Shown here piece by piece: positions 60,107-64,000 of a DNA stretch of 64,000 bases. The stretch spans positions 1 through 64,000 of the forward strand of contig VBAH01000048.1 in assembly GCA_005884685.1 (NCBI GenBank), given 5' to 3'. The stretch is from Alphaproteobacteria bacterium (GTDB lineage: Bacteria; Pseudomonadota; Alphaproteobacteria; Rhizobiales; Xanthobacteraceae). Numbering within the stretch: the stretch's first letter is position 1; each line of letters opens with the position of its first letter. The position numbers and the translations under genes are program-made. The notes beneath the pieces were generated by a model. It saw nothing but the letters and a program-made list of their open reading frames with translations, searched no databases and was not told the DNA's origin.

Positions 60107-62386
60107 ATGGCGACCAGCCCCGCCGTCCTACTCCGCGTCTACGCCGCCGCGATCTTCCTTTCCGCCGCGCTGCTGTTCGCTGTGCAGCCGATGTTCACCA
60201 AAATGGTGTTGCCGCGGCTCGGCGGCTCACCGTCGGTGTGGTCGGTCGCGATGGTGTTCTTCCAGGCCGTGCTGCTCGCCGGCTACGCCTATGCGCATGC
60301 GCTGACCAGCTATCTGCCCGGCAAGCGCTCGGTGATCGTGCATCTCGCGGTGATGATCGCGGCGACGCTGTTCCTGCCGCTCGCGATCGCCTCGTGGTGG
60401 AGCCGCCCGCCGGCCGATGCGACCGCGGCGCTCTGGCTGCTCGGACTGTTCGCTGTCTCGATCGGGCTGCCGTTCTTCGCGCTCTCGGCCAATGGTCCGC
60501 TGCTGCAGGCCTGGTTCGCACGCACCGATCATCCGTCGGCCGCGAATCCGTACTTCCTCTATGCGGCGAGCAATATCGGCAGCTTCCTCGCGCTGCTGTC
60601 TTATCCATTCGTGATGGAACCGTTGAGTACGCTCGGCCAGCAGAGGTGGGGCTGGGCCGTGCTGTTCGTGGTGCTGATCGGGCTGATCGCGTGGTGCGGC
60701 GTGCTGATGCTGCGCTCGGCGCGGACCGCGGATGGGCCTGTGGCAGAGGCGTTTTCGGGGCCGCCACCGACCTGGGCCAATGCGGCGCGCTGGGTCGTGC
60801 TTGCCGCCGTCCCCTCGGCGCTGCTCATCTCGGTCACCGCGCACATCTCGACCGACATCGCCGCCGCGCCGTTCATGTGGGTCGTGCCGCTTGCGCTTTA
60901 TCTTGCGACCTTCGTGATCGTTTTCTCGAACAGGCCCATCCTGCGCCACGAGTGGATGGTGGCGATCGAGCCGTTCTTCATCGTCGCGCTGGTCGGCGCG
61001 ATGGTGTTCGAGATCCGCGACATCAAGTTCGGCAGCTTCGCGCTGACCACGACGAACAGCCTGTTCGTCCTGGTTGCGCTCCACGCCGCGACGTTCTTCG
61101 TCATCACCATGGTGTGCCATGGCGAGCTCGCGCGCAGCCGCCCGCCCGCGCAATATCTCACCGGCTTCTACATGTGGATGTCGGCCGGCGGCGTGATCGG
61201 CGGCATCTTCGCGGGACTGATCGCGCCCAACATCTTTACCTGGGTGCTGGAGTATCCGGCGCTGATCGCGCTGGCGATCCTGTGCCGTCCGGGCCTCGAG
61301 CTGCCGACCACCGCGCGCACGCGCCTGCTCTGGCTCGGCGCCGCCGCGATCGTCGCGATCGTGGCGTTTCCCGGCCTCACCGAGCGCTACGTCACCGACG
61401 AGAAGACCTTCAACTGGACCATCGGCGCGATGCTCGTCGTCGCCGGGCTGGTGTCGCGCGAAGCGCTGCCGTTTTGCGCGGTGATCGCCGTCGTGCTGAT
61501 CATCGGCAACGCCTACCGCCCCGACACCGACGTGCGGGAGACGATGCGCAGCTTCTTCGGTGTGCACAAAATCACCGAGACCTCCGATGGCAACTATCGC
61601 GTCTTCCTGCACGGTACCACGATTCACGGGGCAGAGCGCCTGCGCGATGAAGCGGGCGAACCGATCACCGGCAAGCCGCCGCTGATCACCTACTACCATC
61701 CGAATTCTCCGATGGGCGTCACCGTGAAGGCGACCCGCGCGCGTGTCGGCGGTCCGATCAAGGTCGCGGTGGTCGGACTCGGCACCGGAACGTTCGCCTG
61801 CTTCAAGGAGCCGGGCGACGACTTCAAATTCTACGAGATCGACGCGAGCGTGGAGAAGCTCGCGCGCGACGGCAATCACTTTCATTATATCAAGGAGTGC
61901 GCCCCGGACATCCCGGTCGTGCTCGGCGATGCGCGGCTTACCCTCGCCGAGAGCCCCGACAAATACGACCTGATCGTGCTCGACGCGTTCTCGTCCGACG
62001 CGATCCCCATCCACCTGATGACGCGCGAGGCGATGGCGACTTACGTATCGAAGCTTGCGCCGGGCGGCATCGTCCTGATGCACGTGTCGAACCGGCATCT
62101 GGAGCTCGCATCCGTGGTCGCCGGCATCGCGCATGCGAATGGCCTTGTCAGCCGCGTCAATAACCGCGCGGCGCGCGACGACGAGGAGGATGCCAGGTAC
62201 ATCTTCACCTCGACCGCCGTCATCAGTGCGCGCGAGGAGAACGATTTCGGCGAGCTGCTGGAAGACAAGGATTGGCAGCCGATCGAACTGGATTCGACGC
62301 AGCGCGTCTGGACCGACGATTATTCAAATGTCCTCGGCGCGATCATCCGCAATCTGCGCAAGCAACACGCGACTTCGGGGGAATGA
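60107..62386 (+). CDS. Membrane-fused spermidine synthase-like protein
   Basis: 759 residues. The N-terminal half (about 1-430) has around twelve membrane helices resembling an MFS-like integral part (VYAAAIFLSAALLFAVQPMF, YFLYAASNIGSFLALLSYPF), which is the usual opening of the fused MFS/spermidine-synthase family. The C-terminal part (about 490-730) is a methyltransferase-like aminopropyltransferase fold: IKVAVVGLGTGTFACFKEPG, FKFYEIDASVEKLAR, PVVLGDARLTLAESPDKYDL and VLDAFSSDAIPIHLMTREAM. The GxGxGxF and acidic strand-2 motif fit S-adenosyl-type cofactors. Whether it makes polyamines is unknown. The OsmC-fusion gene follows 1 bp after the stop. Confidence 0.9.
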   Translation: MATSPAVLLRVYAAAIFLSAALLFAVQPMFTKMVLPRLGGSPSVWSVAMVFFQAVLLAGYAYAHALTSYLPGKRSVIVHLAVMIAATLFLPLAIASWWSRPPADATAALWLLGLFAVSIGLPFFALSANGPLLQAWFARTDHPSAANPYFLYAASNIGSFLALLSYPFVMEPLSTLGQQRWGWAVLFVVLIGLIAWCGVLMLRSARTADGPVAEAFSGPPPTWANAARWVVLAAVPSALLISVTAHISTDIAAAPFMWVVPLALYLATFVIVFSNRPILRHEWMVAIEPFFIVALVGAMVFEIRDIKFGSFALTTTNSLFVLVALHAATFFVITMVCHGELARSRPPAQYLTGFYMWMSAGGVIGGIFAGLIAPNIFTWVLEYPALIALAILCRPGLELPTTARTRLLWLGAAAIVAIVAFPGLTERYVTDEKTFNWTIGAMLVVAGLVSREALPFCAVIAVVLIIGNAYRPDTDVRETMRSFFGVHKITETSDGNYRVFLHGTTIHGAERLRDEAGEPITGKPPLITYYHPNSPMGVTVKATRARVGGPIKVAVVGLGTGTFACFKEPGDDFKFYEIDASVEKLARDGNHFHYIKECAPDIPVVLGDARLTLAESPDKYDLIVLDAFSSDAIPIHLMTREAMATYVSKLAPGGIVLMHVSNRHLELASVVAGIAHANGLVSRVNNRAARDDEEDARYIFTSTAVISAREENDFGELLEDKDWQPIELDSTQRVWTDDYSNVLGAIIRNLRKQHATSGE

Positions 62387-62387
62387 C

Positions 62388-63599
62388 ATGCCGTCCGAAC
62401 GCTTCGACTTGCCCAATGCGCAAGGTGAAAGGCTTTCCGCACTGCTCGACAGGCCCGCCGGACAGCCGGCGGCTTACGCGCTGTTCGCGCATTGCTTCAC
62501 CTGCGGCAAGGACGTGCTCGCAGCGAAGCGCATCGCCGAAGGGCTGACGGCGCGCGGCATTGCGGTGCTGCGCTTCGACTTTACCGGACTTGGGGCAAGC
62601 GAAGGCGAGTTCGCCAACACGACATTCTCCTCCAATGTGGCCGATCTGGTCGCCGCCGCGAACCATCTGCGCCAGTTGTATCGGGCGCCGGCGATCCTGA
62701 TCGGGCACAGCCTCGGCGGCGCGGCAGTATTGGCGGCCGCCGCACAGGTGCCGGAGGCGCGTGCCGTCGCGACCATCGCGGCGCCGGCGGATCCCGGACA
62801 CGTCACGGGGCTATTCCGTCAGCACGTCGCCGACATCCACGAGAAAGGCGAAGTCGAGGTGGCGCTTGCCGGCAGGCCGTTCCGCATCCGCAAGGAATTT
62901 CTCGACGATATAGCCGAGCAGAAGCTGCAGCAGTGCCTTGCCAATCTGCGCAAGGCGCTCCTCGTGCTGCACTCGCCGACCGACGATCTCGTCGGCATCG
63001 AGAATGCGAGCGCGATCTTCACCGCCGCGAAGCATCCGAAGAGCTTCGTCTCGCTCGCCGATGCGGATCATTTGCTGAGCAAACGGCGCGATGCCGTCTA
63101 TGTGGCAGAAATCATCGCGGCCTGGTCGGAGCGCTATCTCGACATGGTGCCGGAGCCGGACATGGTGCCGATCGAGGGCGTGCTGGTGGAGGAAACGCGC
63201 AACGGCAAGTTCGAGCAGTCGATCATCGCCGGGCCGCATCGCTATCTTGCCGACGAGCCGGTTTCGGTCGGCGGCAACGGCAGCGGGCCTAGCCCCTACG
63301 AATACCTGCTCGCCGCGCTCGGCGCCTGCACGTCGATGACGATCCGGCTCTATGCCGACCTGAAGAAGCTGCCGCTCGATCGCGTCTCGGTGCACCTCAA
63401 GCACGACAAGATCCATGCGGTCGACTGCGAAAACTGTGAAACCAAGGAGGGCAAGATCGACCGCATCGATCGCGTCGTGACCCTGCGAGGCGATCTGAAC
63501 TCCGAGCAGCGCGCGAAGCTGATGGAGATCGCCGACAAGTGTCCGGTGCACCGCACGCTACATTCGGAGATCGATGTTCGTACGCGGGAAGCCGCATGA
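62388..63599 (+). CDS. Bifunctional alpha/beta hydrolase-OsmC family protein
   Basis: 403 residues in two domains. Residues 1-250: alpha/beta hydrolase with nucleophile Ser in LIGHSLGGAAVLAAA, oxyanion-region FAHCFTCGKDVLAAKRIA, and catalytic Asp/His in HSPTDDLVG and ADADHLLSK. Residues 270-400: OsmC/Ohr domain with the peroxidatic Cys in LLAALGACTSMTIRLYADLK and the second Cys in ADKCPVHRTLHSEIDV. OsmC proteins reduce organic hydroperoxides. The hydrolase could release lipid peroxides for reduction by the second domain. The ATG is 1 bp from the upstream stop, and the next gene overlaps its end (ATGA), giving a three-gene operon. Confidence 0.92.
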   Translation: MPSERFDLPNAQGERLSALLDRPAGQPAAYALFAHCFTCGKDVLAAKRIAEGLTARGIAVLRFDFTGLGASEGEFANTTFSSNVADLVAAANHLRQLYRAPAILIGHSLGGAAVLAAAAQVPEARAVATIAAPADPGHVTGLFRQHVADIHEKGEVEVALAGRPFRIRKEFLDDIAEQKLQQCLANLRKALLVLHSPTDDLVGIENASAIFTAAKHPKSFVSLADADHLLSKRRDAVYVAEIIAAWSERYLDMVPEPDMVPIEGVLVEETRNGKFEQSIIAGPHRYLADEPVSVGGNGSGPSPYEYLLAALGACTSMTIRLYADLKKLPLDRVSVHLKHDKIHAVDCENCETKEGKIDRIDRVVTLRGDLNSEQRAKLMEIADKCPVHRTLHSEIDVRTREAA

Positions 63600-64000
63600 T
63601 CGTGATCGTCGGGGCAGGGCAGGCGGCCGCCCAACTGGTGCTGAGCCTGCGTCAGGGCGGCTACAAGGAGCCGATCCGTATGATCGGCGATGAGCCTTAT
63701 GCGCCGTACCAGCGCCCGCCGCTCTCGAAGAAATTTCTCGCCGAGCGGCCGCCCGCCGCAACGCTCTATTTCCGGCCGGAGAAATTCTGGCCGGAGCAGG
63801 GTGTTACCGCCGACTATGGCGTGGCGGTGGAGTCGATCGACCGCGCGAGCAGGCGCGTGACGTTCCAGGGTGGGCAGGCCGAATACGCCACGCTGTTTCT
63901 GAGCACCGGCACCCGTGCGCGCCCACTGCCCGTGCCGGGTGCCGATCTCCGCGGCGTTTTTTCGCTGCGCAAAATCGATGATGTGCGTGCGCTGCGCGCA
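63596..64000 (+). CDS. FAD-dependent oxidoreductase, ferredoxin-reductase type (3'-truncated by window edge)
   Basis: First 135 residues are seen. MIVIVGAGQAAAQLVLSLRQ is the N-terminal FAD-binding GxGxxA dinucleotide motif; GDEPYAPYQRPPLSKKFLAE is the YxRPxLSK element typical of ferredoxin/rhodocoxin/putidaredoxin reductases and FAD-dependent nitrile/rubredoxin-type enzymes; LFLSTGTRARPLPVPGADL is the ATG-like conserved stretch before the NADH domain. The gene overlaps the OsmC-fusion stop by 4 bp, so the enzyme may provide reducing power in the same operon, or partner a P450 elsewhere. The remainder lies beyond the window. Confidence 0.9.
   Translation, partial: MIVIVGAGQAAAQLVLSLRQGGYKEPIRMIGDEPYAPYQRPPLSKKFLAERPPAATLYFRPEKFWPEQGVTADYGVAVESIDRASRRVTFQGGQAEYATLFLSTGTRARPLPVPGADLRGVFSLRKIDDVRALRA

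Noticed and set aside
1-64000. CRISPR array, tRNA, rRNA, insertion sequence or prophage
   Set aside because: No regularly spaced identical repeats with unique spacers, no tRNA cloverleaf or rRNA sequence, no transposase, integrase or phage structural gene was recognised by reading; the repeats present are hairpin elements.

Overview
The window is 64 kb of GC-rich, gene-dense chromosome. It most likely comes from an alphaproteobacterium of the order Hyphomicrobiales, close to the Nitrobacteraceae/Xanthobacteraceae (Bradyrhizobium, Rhodopseudomonas and relatives). The evidence is the acpXL-type cluster for very-long-chain lipid A acyl chains, a DUF2865 secreted protein, short 232-residue phosphatidylserine decarboxylase, GGAAC-N16/17-CGTT promoter motifs of the EcfG type, and several families of palindromic intergenic repeats typical of that group. 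Placement below family level cannot be made from the sequence alone. No tRNA, rRNA, CRISPR array, phage or insertion sequence was seen.

Layout. 1-6.4 kb: 3' part of a class II DAHP synthase, diacylglycerol kinase, NAD synthetase, a DUF2865 secreted protein, an EamA exporter and maleylacetoacetate isomerase. 6.5-13.6 kb: cytochrome P450, an orphan TadG-like protein, homogentisate dioxygenase, two DoxX paralogues, a VOC protein, CreA and two small hypotheticals. maiA and hmgA are two steps of tyrosine/homogentisate breakdown. 13.8-17.4 kb: a tightly coupled cysS-GNAT-cimA operon behind a structured leader. 17.5-24.8 kb: surface-polymer type genes (hexapeptide acyltransferase, glycosyltransferase with a repeat coiled coil, MBOAT acyltransferase plus SGNH-like partner), a LOG-family protein and a proline-rich repeat protein. 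24.8-31.9 kb: Atm1-type ABC exporter, psd and pssA (phosphatidylethanolamine synthesis), an orphan ureE, a crotonase, an SDR and a GST.

32-46.7 kb: Omp19-like lipoprotein and mmsA; a hybrid PAS histidine kinase behind an EcfG-type promoter; a PomA/MotB-like stator pair; two tandem kup potassium transporters, the second broken by one in-frame TAG; rhodanese; aminotransferase; an outer-membrane beta barrel with an EcfG-type promoter; a polyamine-binding protein; and a 59-residue zinc-ribbon protein. 46.8-52.9 kb: a seven-gene leftward operon acpXL-fabZXL-fabF2XL-fabF1XL-SDR-adh-lpxXL that should make and attach the C26-C28 acyl chain of lipid A. 53-64 kb: a 535-bp gene-free stretch with another EcfG-type promoter, an RlpA-like protein, guanine deaminase, a PCu(A)C copper chaperone, a secreted formamidase-like protein, a zinc/manganese-type ABC pair without its ATPase, a phased direct-repeat cluster, a membrane-fused spermidine-synthase-like protein, a fused hydrolase/OsmC protein and the 5' part of an FAD oxidoreductase.

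Nothing here is a clear-cut new defence or mobile system; the window is mostly housekeeping. The features most worth follow-up are the three EcfG-type promoters in gene-poor DNA, the four-copy phased repeat at 59.9-60.0 kb, the extra reductase inside the lipid A acyl-chain operon, the nonsense-interrupted kup copy, and the structured cysS leader.
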